The translations under genes and the position numbers were made by a program. From Thermoplasmata archaeon (GTDB lineage Archaea; Thermoplasmatota; E2; DHVEG-1), in assembly GCA_003649845.1 (NCBI GenBank), contig QMTB01000057.1, positions 1-8,174 on the forward strand: a stretch of 8,174 nucleotides of DNA. The letters run 5' to 3'. Positions 1-6,810 of this stretch are shown here, piece after piece. Position 1 is the first letter of the stretch; every line of letters starts with the position of its first letter. The notes under the pieces were generated by a model. The model saw only the letters and a list, made by a program, of their open reading frames with translations, did no database searches and was not told the DNA's origin.

Positions 1-2
1 GT

Positions 3-251
3 TGGGATACAGATTTAAAAGATAAATGGCATTGGTGGAGTGTAGAAGTTTTTGATGATGAAAATGGCAATCCCACTTTTAGAATAAGGTTTGCACACAA
101 CAATGCATTTGGCACAGAAGACAAAGGAGAAGACAATGCTATTGTTATAGTTGAATCAAAGGATTATGACAAATACAAAACTACAGGAGGTGCAGTGGGT
201 TTAGATCTAACTGATGCATATTATGTTGATTTAACAAAAATATGGTATTAA
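3..251 (+). CDS. 3' end of an unidentified protein (partial)
   Basis: An open frame enters from the left edge and runs 82 codons to TAA at 249-251, so only the C-terminal part is present. The residues are rich in aromatic, acidic and beta-prone stretches: WHWWSVEVFDDENG near the start, then FRIRFAHNN, then AIVIVESKDYDKY, ending DAYYVDLTKIWY. This alternating pattern suggests a beta-sandwich-like domain, which is an inference from composition only. There is no transmembrane segment or cysteine. Its stop overlaps by four bases with the stop of the converging sulfotransferase-like gene, so there is no room for a separate terminator between them. I do not recognise the family. A surface or virion protein acting with the neighbouring glycan enzymes is possible but unsupported. 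No other frame is open across the stretch, which makes the coding call fairly safe. Confidence 0.7.
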   Translation, partial: WDTDLKDKWHWWSVEVFDDENGNPTFRIRFAHNNAFGTEDKGEDNAIVIVESKDYDKYKTTGGAVGLDLTDAYYVDLTKIWY

Positions 252-1087
252 AGCAAATAATCAAGCACTCTCTCATAATACTTTAATAATCCAAATTCTG
301 CAACTGTTTGCTCAAACCTTATTTTAAATCCTCTATAAACATCTGTAGGATACTGCTTTACAGGAGGATTGATAAGCTGTGCATACAAAGGATCAAAACT
401 CATGGTTTTGCACTGCCTGTCTATCTTTGCAAGTTCAATTGCGGGATTCTGCACTATCTTATCATAACTTATAACTGCATCACTTGCACACACTGCATAA
501 TAGTTTGCAAGTGTCCACACGATTGCAAATTGCTCAAAGTTGCACAGCAATGGAAAACCGTATTTTTGTATGAGTGCTTTGTAATAATCGTTAGTATAGA
601 AAGGATCATTCTCATGCTCTGCAAAACTCTTATGCTTAAGTGTGTCTAAATCTGCATTTGCAAAGTGTGCAAACCATGTATCAATAGGATCTCTGACTAT
701 TGCAACAATTTCACAGTTATACCTGAGCTTAACATCCATAAGCACAAAGTTAAGCCTGCATGGTTGCAAAATGCATGGTGCAGGTATTGCATTTATTGCA
801 TCTAAGTATTGTTCAAGTTGCTTATTCCATTCAATTATACCGTTAAAATCTCCATGTCTTTGCTCCATAACTTTAAGATGCTCCTTTGGAATATCTAAAT
901 AGTCATGCCACAATGGCAATTTATGCATGGGATCAATTTTATCTTTACTCCAATTCTTCAATATTTTAAACAGGTCTTGATGCAATGGTTCATACAAATG
1001 CAGTTTGTCAGGAGTGCTTAGCTTTGCAATATACCATAGAATTGTAGTGCCCTGCCTGAATAAACCTGCAAGCACACCTGCAATCAT
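248..1087 (-). CDS. P-loop sulfotransferase-like protein
   Basis: This 279-aa protein has the layout of PAPS-dependent sulfotransferases, which move a sulfuryl group from 3'-phosphoadenosine-5'-phosphosulfate to a hydroxyl, often on a sugar. At the N-terminus a hydrophobic strand leads into GLFRQGTTILW (residues 8-18), matching the 5'-phosphosulfate loop usually written PRSGTTWL. At 127-140 IVAIVRDPIDTWFA matches the 3'-phosphate-binding strand and helix (VRDPRDxxxS). At 206-215 ISYDKIVQNP resembles the conserved Y-E-x-L-x-x-x-P segment. Gln stands where Ser is usual in the first loop. The frame stays open 26 codons further upstream, to 1165, but that extension would run into the divergent gene and gives an unusual hydrophobic Cys-rich tail. 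ATG 1087 lies about 25 bases from a TATA box and puts the P-loop strand at the N-terminus, as the family has it. There is no SD, so it is probably leaderless. The substrate is unknown; the divergent glycosyltransferase suggests a glycan. Confidence 0.75.
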   Translation of the reverse strand: MIAGVLAGLFRQGTTILWYIAKLSTPDKLHLYEPLHQDLFKILKNWSKDKIDPMHKLPLWHDYLDIPKEHLKVMEQRHGDFNGIIEWNKQLEQYLDAINAIPAPCILQPCRLNFVLMDVKLRYNCEIVAIVRDPIDTWFAHFANADLDTLKHKSFAEHENDPFYTNDYYKALIQKYGFPLLCNFEQFAIVWTLANYYAVCASDAVISYDKIVQNPAIELAKIDRQCKTMSFDPLYAQLINPPVKQYPTDVYRGFKIRFEQTVAEFGLLKYYERVLDYLL

Positions 1088-1106
1088 ATAGCAACATATG
1101 CAAAGC

Positions 1107-1116
1107 AATATATAAC
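1107..1116. promoter_or_regulatory. Shared bidirectional TATA element
   Basis: AATATATAAC reads as GTTATATATT on the other strand, so a TATA box is present in both directions. Its centre (about 1111.5) is about 26 bases from ATG 1138 on the plus strand and about 25 bases from ATG 1087 on the minus strand. Both distances match archaeal TATA-to-start spacing, so both genes would be leaderless. A purine-rich stretch (AAAG, 1102-1105) could act as BRE for the rightward direction. Confidence 0.6.
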
Positions 1117-1137
1117 ACTTATGATTTAATACATAAC

Positions 1138-2241
1138 ATGGCAGAGGTGTTATATTTATATCCACAAATTGTTAGAGTGAGTTTTACAAATGTTGCAGAA
1201 CAACACATAGCACAATTGCAAAAATGCTTTGATGTGGATGTGCAGGAGATAAAACACACCTATCTTATACATAAGCATTACAAAATAATTGCAACACATC
1301 CTGTTTTTTGGGTTTTTACACATCCATCACCATTAATCTTGGATGCAAGGTTGGGAGAGCTTGAAAGGATTAGGCAATTGTGCAATGCACTTATAGGCTT
1401 TGATGTTGCAGACTCTGACAGAATTGCACAGTATTGTGCAGACTTGCTCAATGAATACTATGATTGCATTGTTCTGCCTTCAAATGCAAGTGCAGAGGCA
1501 TATTATAAATCAGGAGTAAACATTGATGTGCATGTTATTCCACACGGCATTGATGAAAGGTTATTAAGTGCAAAGCCTGCACTGCACAACATCTATAACT
1601 TTGATCTAAGGCTTGCACATGCACAGAAAGAACAATTAGGCTATAAATATGTGCTATTCTTCTTATGGCACTCAGGATATAGGAAAGGTGCAGACATTGT
1701 TGCAAAAGCAATGCAGATAGTGCAGAAAGAGTGCAATGATGTGTTATTATTGCTTAAATTAGGTGAAATAGGTGATCCTTTCATTAGATGCTTTAGTAAA
1801 GTAAAGCACATTGCAGTAAAAGGATGGCTAACATGGCATGAGCTTGCATTTTTGTATCAGCTTGCAGATGTTGTTGTTTGTCCAAGCAGAGGTGGTGGCT
1901 TTGAGCTTAATGCAATTGAAGCACTTGCATTTGGTAAGCCTGTAATTGCACATGCACACGGTTGCTTTGCAGATTATGCACAATGGTTAATCACATGCAA
2001 GGCAAAATACTGTAATACAGTCATACCTAACAATCACATTCATATTGGTGGTGGTTATGAAGTTGATGCAGAAGACATGGCAGGTAAAATCTTAAAAGTG
2101 CTTGATAACTATGACAGAATTGCAGACAGATATAGCAAAATTGCATTTTGGGTTAGGCAAAAGTACAACTGGATGCAGATAGGTAAACAACTGTGCAGAC
2201 TATTTAGCAACTATTTACGTAATAGCTCAATGATTAGCTGA
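1138..2241 (+). CDS. GT4-type (GT-B fold) glycosyltransferase
   Basis: This 367-aa protein, a normal length for GT4 retaining glycosyltransferases, would transfer a sugar from a nucleotide-sugar donor in the cytoplasm. The N-terminal half carries VIPHGID (133-139), the segment that links the two Rossmann domains. The C-terminal donor domain follows: YRKGADIVAKAM (181-192) is the usual R-K-G helix, VLLLLKLG (202-209) is a core strand, and CPSRGGGFELNAIEALAFG (248-266) is the nucleotide-sugar motif ending in the second Glu (E261). The first Glu of the classic E-x7-E motif aligns with Gly253, while E256 sits three residues later, so donor contacts may differ from textbook members. The start at 1138 is the first ATG, has no SD and lies about 26 bases after a TATA box. 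Divergence from the sulfotransferase-like gene suggests a joint glycan pathway, on host glycans or virion glycoproteins. The 3' end overlaps a small minus-strand frame. Confidence 0.85.
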   Translation: MAEVLYLYPQIVRVSFTNVAEQHIAQLQKCFDVDVQEIKHTYLIHKHYKIIATHPVFWVFTHPSPLILDARLGELERIRQLCNALIGFDVADSDRIAQYCADLLNEYYDCIVLPSNASAEAYYKSGVNIDVHVIPHGIDERLLSAKPALHNIYNFDLRLAHAQKEQLGYKYVLFFLWHSGYRKGADIVAKAMQIVQKECNDVLLLLKLGEIGDPFIRCFSKVKHIAVKGWLTWHELAFLYQLADVVVCPSRGGGFELNAIEALAFGKPVIAHAHGCFADYAQWLITCKAKYCNTVIPNNHIHIGGGYEVDAEDMAGKILKVLDNYDRIADRYSKIAFWVRQKYNWMQIGKQLCRLFSNYLRNSSMIS

Positions 2242-2357
2242 TAAATTTCATCTATTCTGCTTTCTAATCTATCAAGCCTGTGCTCAATTACCTTTAGCTT
2301 TTCATCCAAAATTAACCATGTCTTAACTGCTTTTATAAAACCGTTAAAGATGTTCAT
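2211..2357 (-). CDS. 48-aa coiled-coil microprotein (hypothetical)
   Basis: ATG at 2357-2355 opens a 48-codon frame ending in TAG at 2211-2213. Its N-terminus is MNIFNGFIKAVKTWLIL. The second half, starting LDEKLKVIEHRLDRLESRID (residues 17-36) and continuing through a Leu/Ile-rich stretch to about residue 46, shows hydrophobic residues at three- and four-residue spacing. That is a clear amphipathic heptad pattern predicting a short coiled coil, while the first 16 residues are hydrophobic with few charges. It converges on the glycosyltransferase gene and overlaps its last 31 bases. No SD precedes it and the upstream sequence is generally AT-rich, so its promoter is uncertain; read-through from the 258-aa gene upstream is another route. 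It is a candidate oligomerising or membrane-anchored small protein. The family is unknown and it could still be a chance frame. Confidence 0.5.
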   Translation of the reverse strand: MNIFNGFIKAVKTWLILDEKLKVIEHRLDRLESRIDEIYQLIIELLRK

Positions 2358-2361
2358 AGTG

Positions 2362-2380
2362 TTAAAAAATAAATAAAATT
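2362..2380 (-). terminator. T-rich terminator of the leftward unit
   Basis: Read on the minus strand this is AATTTTATTTATTTTTTAA, about 36 bases past the stop at 2416. T-rich tracts without a strong hairpin are the usual archaeal transcription terminator. A similar tract follows the rightward operon at 7501-7520. It also lies just upstream of the 48-aa frame, so it might partly serve as AT-rich promoter sequence instead. Confidence 0.45.
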
Positions 2381-2390
2381 AATCTTTAAG

Positions 2391-2412
2391 CAATTACTAT
2401 ACAATTACTACA
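2391..2412. repeat. Two 11-bp tandem copies
   Basis: CAATTACTATA is followed immediately by CAATTACTACA, with ten of eleven positions identical. The pair lies between the stop at 2416 and the 48-aa frame. It could be slippage or a small protein-binding site; nothing in the sequence decides. Confidence 0.6.
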
Positions 2413-2415
2413 CTA

Positions 2416-3192
2416 TTATATAGTTGCCTCTTGCACATCAACTGCAATCCAGTCATTTACTGAATCATATGCAATGTGAACAAATGTATTTGCAGTGTCT
2501 ATGTTGTCTTTGACAAATGCAGTGTTCTTAACGTAACTGTCAAGTATTGCATTGTAGTCATCCATTATGCTTGTATATTCTTCTCCTGACTCTTTGCTAA
2601 GCACTATGAGGTTCAATCCCTCCATTAATACCTGATCAACAATTGATGTTATTCTAGTCTCATGCTCAGGCTTGAATATTGCTATTGGTGTGCCAGAAAC
2701 AGTATCTTTTGCAAGCTTAACCCTGTTAAGCACAACACCTAAGCCTTTTAGTGCTAATATTGTCTTTGGCACACAGCCCCAAATTCTGTTTTTGTCTCCC
2801 ATGCATCTCCATACAATTAATGCATTCTCCTTGAACTTTTCAAGGTTTGCATAGACTCCCTGATCAAATGCACCACCTTCTTTAAATGCATCATCTACAT
2901 GCTTCAAATAGTCATCTGCACCTGCATTGATTTTAACCTTGAACCTCCTCATTATTCTCTTGTATTTTGGATATGCGGGGTTGAAGACTGCACCAATCCT
3001 TGCATATGCAACTTCTGCAATCCTCTCTCTATATGCAGTCTCATTAGGTATAACCTCTTTGAGATTTGTGATAATCTTTGCTCTCTTGCCTCTTAGAGTG
3101 TCATGCCAATCCTTGCCTATTGCTTCTCTTAGCTCTGCAGGTATGTCTGCAGGTTCTAATACAGGAAACCTAGCACTAAACACCACTCCCAT
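2416..3192 (-). CDS. Hypothetical protein, 258 aa
   Basis: I do not recognise this family. The start chosen is ATG 3192 (MGVVFSARFPV), because a TATA box on the minus strand is centred 26-27 bases upstream. ATG 3198 and TTG 3216 are in frame further upstream but fit the promoter less well, and there is no SD. The protein is mixed alpha/beta. An N-terminal beta-prone stretch leads to a basic segment (KYKRIMRRFKVKI, residues 76-88). Two W-x-C units follow close together (WRCMGDKNRIWGC, 128-140), which could bind metal or form a disulfide. The C-terminal part is predicted helical, with acidic stretches, and ends near WIAVDVQEATI. There is no signal peptide or membrane span. It follows the 313-aa gene by 43 bases on the same strand but has its own promoter. 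A role in the virion is only a guess from its place in a block of non-enzymatic-looking genes. Confidence 0.8.
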   Translation of the reverse strand: MGVVFSARFPVLEPADIPAELREAIGKDWHDTLRGKRAKIITNLKEVIPNETAYRERIAEVAYARIGAVFNPAYPKYKRIMRRFKVKINAGADDYLKHVDDAFKEGGAFDQGVYANLEKFKENALIVWRCMGDKNRIWGCVPKTILALKGLGVVLNRVKLAKDTVSGTPIAIFKPEHETRITSIVDQVLMEGLNLIVLSKESGEEYTSIMDDYNAILDSYVKNTAFVKDNIDTANTFVHIAYDSVNDWIAVDVQEATI

Positions 3193-3214
3193 GTTCATAA
3201 GTGCAACACATTGC

Positions 3215-3222
3215 AATATAAA
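3215..3222 (-). promoter_or_regulatory. TATA box for the 258-aa gene
   Basis: The minus strand reads TTTATATT, centred about 26-27 bases from ATG 3192. It lies in the short gap after the stop of the preceding gene at 3236 and supports both an independent, leaderless transcript and the choice of start codon. Confidence 0.55.
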
Positions 3223-3235
3223 TGTTGCTAAACTG

Positions 3236-4177
3236 TTACCAATAAGTGTGCTTTCTAACCCTAAAGGTATAACTCAATAATGCATCTCTCTCAAAGCTCT
3301 CTTTCTTAAACACTTTCCTCTCAGGGATAATATAGACACCTAAAGCCATGAATTTTGTTGCAAGCTCAGGTTTGCCTAAGCTCATTGCTTTATGCCTTGC
3401 AAACTCATATGTGTTGCCTAAAATTGTGTTTAAAGGCAGTTCATCCACAGGTATCAAGTTAACATCTACAATAGTGTGCACAGGTTCATCATAATGCACA
3501 ATGCCGTAATGTCCTCTTGCCTTCTTTCTAACTTTCTCTCTTCTGCCTTTTTTTCTCATAAGCAATTCAAGGAATTCTGCTAATTGAAGCAATACATTTG
3601 CAACTCTTGTAAAAGGTGATGCAAGATCTTTCAAATCAACCTTATAACCTGTGTAAAACTCTGCTTTCATATCTTTCAAAAACTGCATTGTCAGATCTGT
3701 GAGTCTGAGCATGTTTGCGGTAAAATGATGCACAGTAGGATGCATAGGTGCATAATAATGCCTTGCAAGCTCATGTGTCAATGAATCCACAGGTTTAACA
3801 ATGCCCGACATGCCCGCCTTTGCACTTTCAATCAGTTGCTTAAAGTGCTTTTCAAGTGCATCAATGCCGTAATTTTGCAACATATTTTGCTCATACATTG
3901 CAATCAATCTCTCTGCATCATATCTTACAGCATTTGCAAAATATGCAATCTCAAGCAGTGCTTTTCTCCTTTCCACAGATCTAACATAAATAACATCCTT
4001 TGCAATTGTGTCATGCAATTCTTTCAGCCTAAACCTCAATGCTTTAAGCATTGATACTGCTTTTGCATCTTTTGCACTTATGCTTTTACGTATTTGCACC
4101 TGTCTTTGCGCAGTAATTGTGTTTAACCTTTCAAATCTTTTTATCCTTCTTAATCTAACTCTATCAGGTCTTGGCAT
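3236..4177 (-). CDS. Hypothetical basic, mostly helical protein, 313 aa
   Basis: I do not recognise this family. The N-terminus is very basic (PRPDRVRLRRIKRFERL, residues 2-18), and a second Arg/Lys cluster, MRKKGRREKVRKKARGH, sits at 207-223. In between the protein is largely helical, with a long charged helix around 35-75 and an aliphatic helix around 191-206. The last third is more beta-prone. The two basic patches suggest contact with nucleic acid, for example genome packaging or a DNA-binding scaffold, but this rests on charge alone. The start at ATG 4177 is supported by AGGTG seven bases upstream on the minus strand (4185-4189), lying over the stop of the preceding gene four bases away. 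It is therefore the third gene of an operon driven from the promoter near 4830. No T-run follows the stop; a new TATA box does. Confidence 0.82.
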   Translation of the reverse strand: MPRPDRVRLRRIKRFERLNTITAQRQVQIRKSISAKDAKAVSMLKALRFRLKELHDTIAKDVIYVRSVERRKALLEIAYFANAVRYDAERLIAMYEQNMLQNYGIDALEKHFKQLIESAKAGMSGIVKPVDSLTHELARHYYAPMHPTVHHFTANMLRLTDLTMQFLKDMKAEFYTGYKVDLKDLASPFTRVANVLLQLAEFLELLMRKKGRREKVRKKARGHYGIVHYDEPVHTIVDVNLIPVDELPLNTILGNTYEFARHKAMSLGKPELATKFMALGVYIIPERKVFKKESFERDALLSYTFRVRKHTYW

Positions 4178-4181
4178 AACC

Positions 4182-4484
4182 TCACACCTGTTTTATCTCA
4201 TTGTAAAGTTGTTCAATCTTATTCTCCCAATACTGCTTAAGCTGTGGATAGTTTAGCATTGACTGCAGGGCCATGATGCAAAGCCAATTAAGCTCATGTA
4301 TTCTCCTTCTATCTAACTCATGCCTGTGCTTTGATATTACATGCTTAACTGCCTTTCTGTAGATGTAAAATATGTGATTTCTGATATAATCTGCCTCTGC
4401 ATTTGCAATGCATACATATCTCTCAATTGCATCAACCTGCATCAAATGCCTTAACTCCTGCAATATTTCATCTAACAATGTCAT
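4182..4484 (-). CDS. Hypothetical small helical protein, 100 aa
   Basis: I do not recognise this family. The whole 100-aa chain is predicted helical. The N-terminal MTLLDEILQELRHLMQ is amphipathic. A middle part rich in His, Arg and aromatic residues (YIRNHIFYIYRKAVKHVISK, residues 33-52) follows, then an ending with three Trp/Tyr positions and EQLYNEIKQV. It has no cysteine pair motif, signal peptide or clear DNA-binding helix-turn-helix. Its ATG overlaps the stop of the gene before it in the shared bases ATGA (4481-4484). No good SD precedes it, so translation is probably coupled to that upstream gene. It in turn carries the SD of the next gene across its own stop. This tight linkage suggests the three products are needed together, possibly as one complex. 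Confidence 0.78.
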   Translation of the reverse strand: MTLLDEILQELRHLMQVDAIERYVCIANAEADYIRNHIFYIYRKAVKHVISKHRHELDRRRIHELNWLCIMALQSMLNYPQLKQYWENKIEQLYNEIKQV

Positions 4485-4804
4485 GCCAATTCTTTAATCA
4501 CTTTAACTGCACCTTCAATTGCATAAATATCTGCACTAACAATTTCTGCAGGTGTGTGCAGTTTTGGCACTATTACAAATACCTTATTAAAGCCTTCATT
4601 CATTGCCTGCATTGCTAGGCTAAAGTTGCATATAAATGCAATACTTCTGCACTTTTCCTGCCTTGCAACTGCAACAATATCTTTAATATCCTGCCATGCA
4701 TGTCTCCTGTCATAATAATTGATGAATTTTCTGCATCCATGCTTTCTAAGTATTCTGTAAATGCTTTCTTTAAAACCTAATCTACTGACTATTAAACACT
4801 TCAT
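4481..4804 (-). CDS. Hypothetical small alpha/beta protein, 107 aa
   Basis: The chain alternates strand and helix like a minimal Rossmann-type fold. Strand KCLIVSR (2-8) leads to helix KESIYRILRKHG; strand SIAFICN (54-60) to a helix around 62-70; strand KVFVIVP (74-80) to a final IYAIEGAVKVIKEL segment (93-106). No glycine-rich loop, Walker motif or catalytic triad is visible, so no enzyme activity can be assigned. Basic stretches YDRRH and RQEKCR lie between the first two strands. ATG 4804 has no SD, but a TATA box is centred 25-26 bases upstream, so this is the leaderless first gene of a three-gene leftward operon. It starts 16 bases beyond the stop of the 364-aa gene, so its TATA box lies inside the last codons of that gene. 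I do not recognise the family. A small nucleotide-binding or structural role is possible. Confidence 0.78.
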   Translation of the reverse strand: MKCLIVSRLGFKESIYRILRKHGCRKFINYYDRRHAWQDIKDIVAVARQEKCRSIAFICNFSLAMQAMNEGFNKVFVIVPKLHTPAEIVSADIYAIEGAVKVIKELA

Positions 4805-4819
4805 ATTAAAATGTATAGT

Positions 4820-5914
4820 TTAAGTATATTTAAATCCTGCCTTTCTGTATGCTTTTATATCTGCATACAATTCAAGTGCTTTACTCTTAAATGCAACATC
4901 ATCATTCATTGACTTGATCAGTTGTGCTAATTTGTTTGCAACTGCATTTATTGCACCTTCATAGTCTTTTATTGCAGTTTTTAGTGTGTTTACAATGTCT
5001 GCCTTTATCTGTGCAAGCTTATTAACTAATCTGTCTGCAAGTGCATCAATTCTTTGCATCCAGCTATTCCAAGTCTGTATAGTTGCATCTACATCAATGT
5101 TTAACTCATTAAGCCTTTGCTCATACTTTTGCTGATCAATCATGTTTGCATCATATCTGCCTTTATTTGCTTCTAAATTGTCTTCAATTTGATTGAGTCT
5201 TGCAAGATGCTCCTGTGCAATTGCATTTATCATGCCATGCACCTGATCAATCACTGCATTTGCATGGAAAACCAATTCATTCAGCATGTTTGCAATGTAG
5301 TTGTGTGCTTGAGTTAAATGTTCAATCATTAGTGCATTCTTTGCTCTTATTAGCTCTGCATGTTGTTCTTTAACAGTTGCAAACTTTTCTCTAAGCCTTA
5401 GATCTGCACCACTTACAAGTGCTTCAAGCAATGCAGTGGGAGAATGTCCTATAGGTGCAATCTGTGATAGTGCATAGTAATGCTCCACTCTATCTAGCCT
5501 TTGACCAATAGAAACAGCATATGACAAATCAGGTGGCAATCCACCTTTCCAAACATTTAAAATGTATTGTAATGAACCGTTAAAGTTAGTCTCAAGTGCT
5601 GTGCTTAATCCCTCAGATAGCATTTCCATGATGCTCTCACTTGCAATCTCCTCACCTATAGCCATTGATGCATCAATGCATCTATACAAATAATCTAATA
5701 TGACGTTAACAACACCACTTGGTGATATTGTGCATGATTTGCTGTAATCTGCTTGCTGTATAACACCAAATAAATCTGCAAACCATTGCTTTGTTGCAGT
5801 TTTCTCAAATATATACAATAAACCTCTTCTTATACCACCTTTAATTGGATCTGTTATGCCAAATAGCTCTGTTAAATCTATTTCACCTATGTTTATGAAT
5901 TTAGCACCTGCCAT
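4820..5914 (-). CDS. Hypothetical helical/coiled-coil protein, 364 aa
   Basis: I do not recognise this family. The first 170 residues look globular, with a Gly/Pro-containing region. From about 170 to 345 the protein is almost continuous helix rich in Ala, Gln, Glu, Asn and Leu. Examples are RLREKFATVKEQHAELIRAK (173-192), then LARLNQIEDNLEANK, YEQRLNELNIDVDATI and IDALADRLVNKLAQIKADIV, with hydrophobic residues at heptad-like spacing. Such long helical rods are common in structural, tail, fibre or scaffold proteins, an inference from shape only. It has few cysteines and no membrane span. ATG 5914 is supported by GGTGGTG a few bases upstream on the minus strand. It starts 12 bases after the stop of the 287-aa gene, so it is the second gene of that unit. 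The start context GGTGGTGTGCTATGGCA closely matches two starts in the rightward operon. Confidence 0.85.
   Translation of the reverse strand: MAGAKFINIGEIDLTELFGITDPIKGGIRRGLLYIFEKTATKQWFADLFGVIQQADYSKSCTISPSGVVNVILDYLYRCIDASMAIGEEIASESIMEMLSEGLSTALETNFNGSLQYILNVWKGGLPPDLSYAVSIGQRLDRVEHYYALSQIAPIGHSPTALLEALVSGADLRLREKFATVKEQHAELIRAKNALMIEHLTQAHNYIANMLNELVFHANAVIDQVHGMINAIAQEHLARLNQIEDNLEANKGRYDANMIDQQKYEQRLNELNIDVDATIQTWNSWMQRIDALADRLVNKLAQIKADIVNTLKTAIKDYEGAINAVANKLAQLIKSMNDDVAFKSKALELYADIKAYRKAGFKYT
4825..4834 (-). promoter_or_regulatory. TATA box for the three-gene leftward operon
   Basis: The minus strand reads TTTAAATATA, centred 25-26 bases from ATG 4804. It is embedded in the 3' end of the upstream 364-aa gene. 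Position and spacing match the other leaderless starts in this window. Confidence 0.6.
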
Positions 5915-5926
5915 AGCACACCACCA

Positions 5927-6790
5927 TTATATACTAACCTCAAGGATTTTTATAGGTGTTGCCTTCAGGTGCATGTCTGTCAGGTATAAGTAAACTGCAC
6001 ATTTGTTTGCTTCAACTTTATGTGGTTTACCACCAATCACAACCTCTACCGTGTATGTTGTGTAATTCCATGCAATAATGCTGAACTTATATGCAATCTC
6101 TTTCCATTCATCAACCTTTGCATCATAACCCTTAACCACACCACCTGTGCAAACATCACATGCAATGTATGTAGTATCTATGTCTCTTCTAAAGTAGTCA
6201 AATGCACCTTTGATGAATCTGACTTTTGTAGGCAATACTTGAAATAAAACAAATTCTAAAAACTCAGGCAGATAACCATACTCACTAAGCTCTTGATATA
6301 AATCATGCACAAACTCTATATTGCTGTAAAATATATTAGGCAGATAATATGCATAATCAATGTCTTCAAAGTCTCCTGCAGGTGGTGATTCTGACAATGG
6401 TATTCTGAACAACACCAGATACTTGCTAAATCTATCTCCCATCATTTTACTATACAATTCATATTGCTCAGGATCAAACTTAAACGTGTCAAAAGGTATA
6501 ACAGTTCTGCCACCAATGCTAACCAATTCATCATCATACTCGGGCTTTACTGCCTTTGCACCTATCTCCTGCATGCTTGCACTGCTGTAAATCTCTGCAA
6601 AATATGTATCAATGTTTTCATGCTTTCTGATATTAAGTGCATTGTTTAGCTCTGCCATGATTTCTTTGACAAATTGCTCAACTGCACCTGTGTATTTGTT
6701 TGCAAATACAATGCGTTTGTATGCCATATCTTCTAATATCTGCATTACTGCATTTTCAATCTTGCCTTTAACCTCTTCATATGTTGCCAT
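5927..6790 (-). CDS. Hypothetical protein with a CxxC, 287 aa
   Basis: I do not recognise this family. The first 65 residues form two helices (MATYEEVKGKIENAVMQILE, then a segment around 35-52). The rest is mixed, with many Tyr and Phe, acidic loops such as GDFEDIDYAYYLPN (139-152), and a C-terminal beta-rich domain from about 205. That domain contains CDVC (211-214) and a third Cys at 264, a possible metal site or disulfide. Net charge is acidic and no signal peptide or membrane span is seen. ATG 6790 has no SD, but a TATA box with a purine-rich BRE lies 25-26 bases upstream, so it should be the leaderless first gene of the unit that continues into the 364-aa gene. Size, aromatic content and pairing with a coiled-coil protein would suit a virion component, but this is a guess. 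Confidence 0.83.
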   Translation of the reverse strand: MATYEEVKGKIENAVMQILEDMAYKRIVFANKYTGAVEQFVKEIMAELNNALNIRKHENIDTYFAEIYSSASMQEIGAKAVKPEYDDELVSIGGRTVIPFDTFKFDPEQYELYSKMMGDRFSKYLVLFRIPLSESPPAGDFEDIDYAYYLPNIFYSNIEFVHDLYQELSEYGYLPEFLEFVLFQVLPTKVRFIKGAFDYFRRDIDTTYIACDVCTGGVVKGYDAKVDEWKEIAYKFSIIAWNYTTYTVEVVIGGKPHKVEANKCAVYLYLTDMHLKATPIKILEVSI

Positions 6791-6810
6791 ATTGTAAAAT
6801 TAAATGAATT

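Noticed and set aside
308..902. Plus-strand open frames across the sulfotransferase-like gene
   Set aside because: Their Cys/His/Ile-rich translations are antisense shadows of the TGCA-rich minus-strand coding; no start signals are seen.
1088..1165. 26-codon N-terminal extension of the sulfotransferase-like protein to ATG 1165
   Set aside because: It would overlap the start of the divergent glycosyltransferase gene, cover the shared TATA element and add a Cys-rich hydrophobic tail ahead of a P-loop strand that is normally N-terminal.
2242..2415. CRISPR array, tRNA or other RNA gene in the gaps
   Set aside because: No regularly spaced repeats, cloverleaf arms or conserved RNA motifs were found here or in 6791-6972; the tandem 11-mers have only two units and no spacer.
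2927..3280. Plus-strand open frame of 117 codons
   Set aside because: It lies antisense to two convincing minus-strand genes, has no SD or promoter, and its Ser/Leu/Ile-rich translation is typical of a shadow frame.
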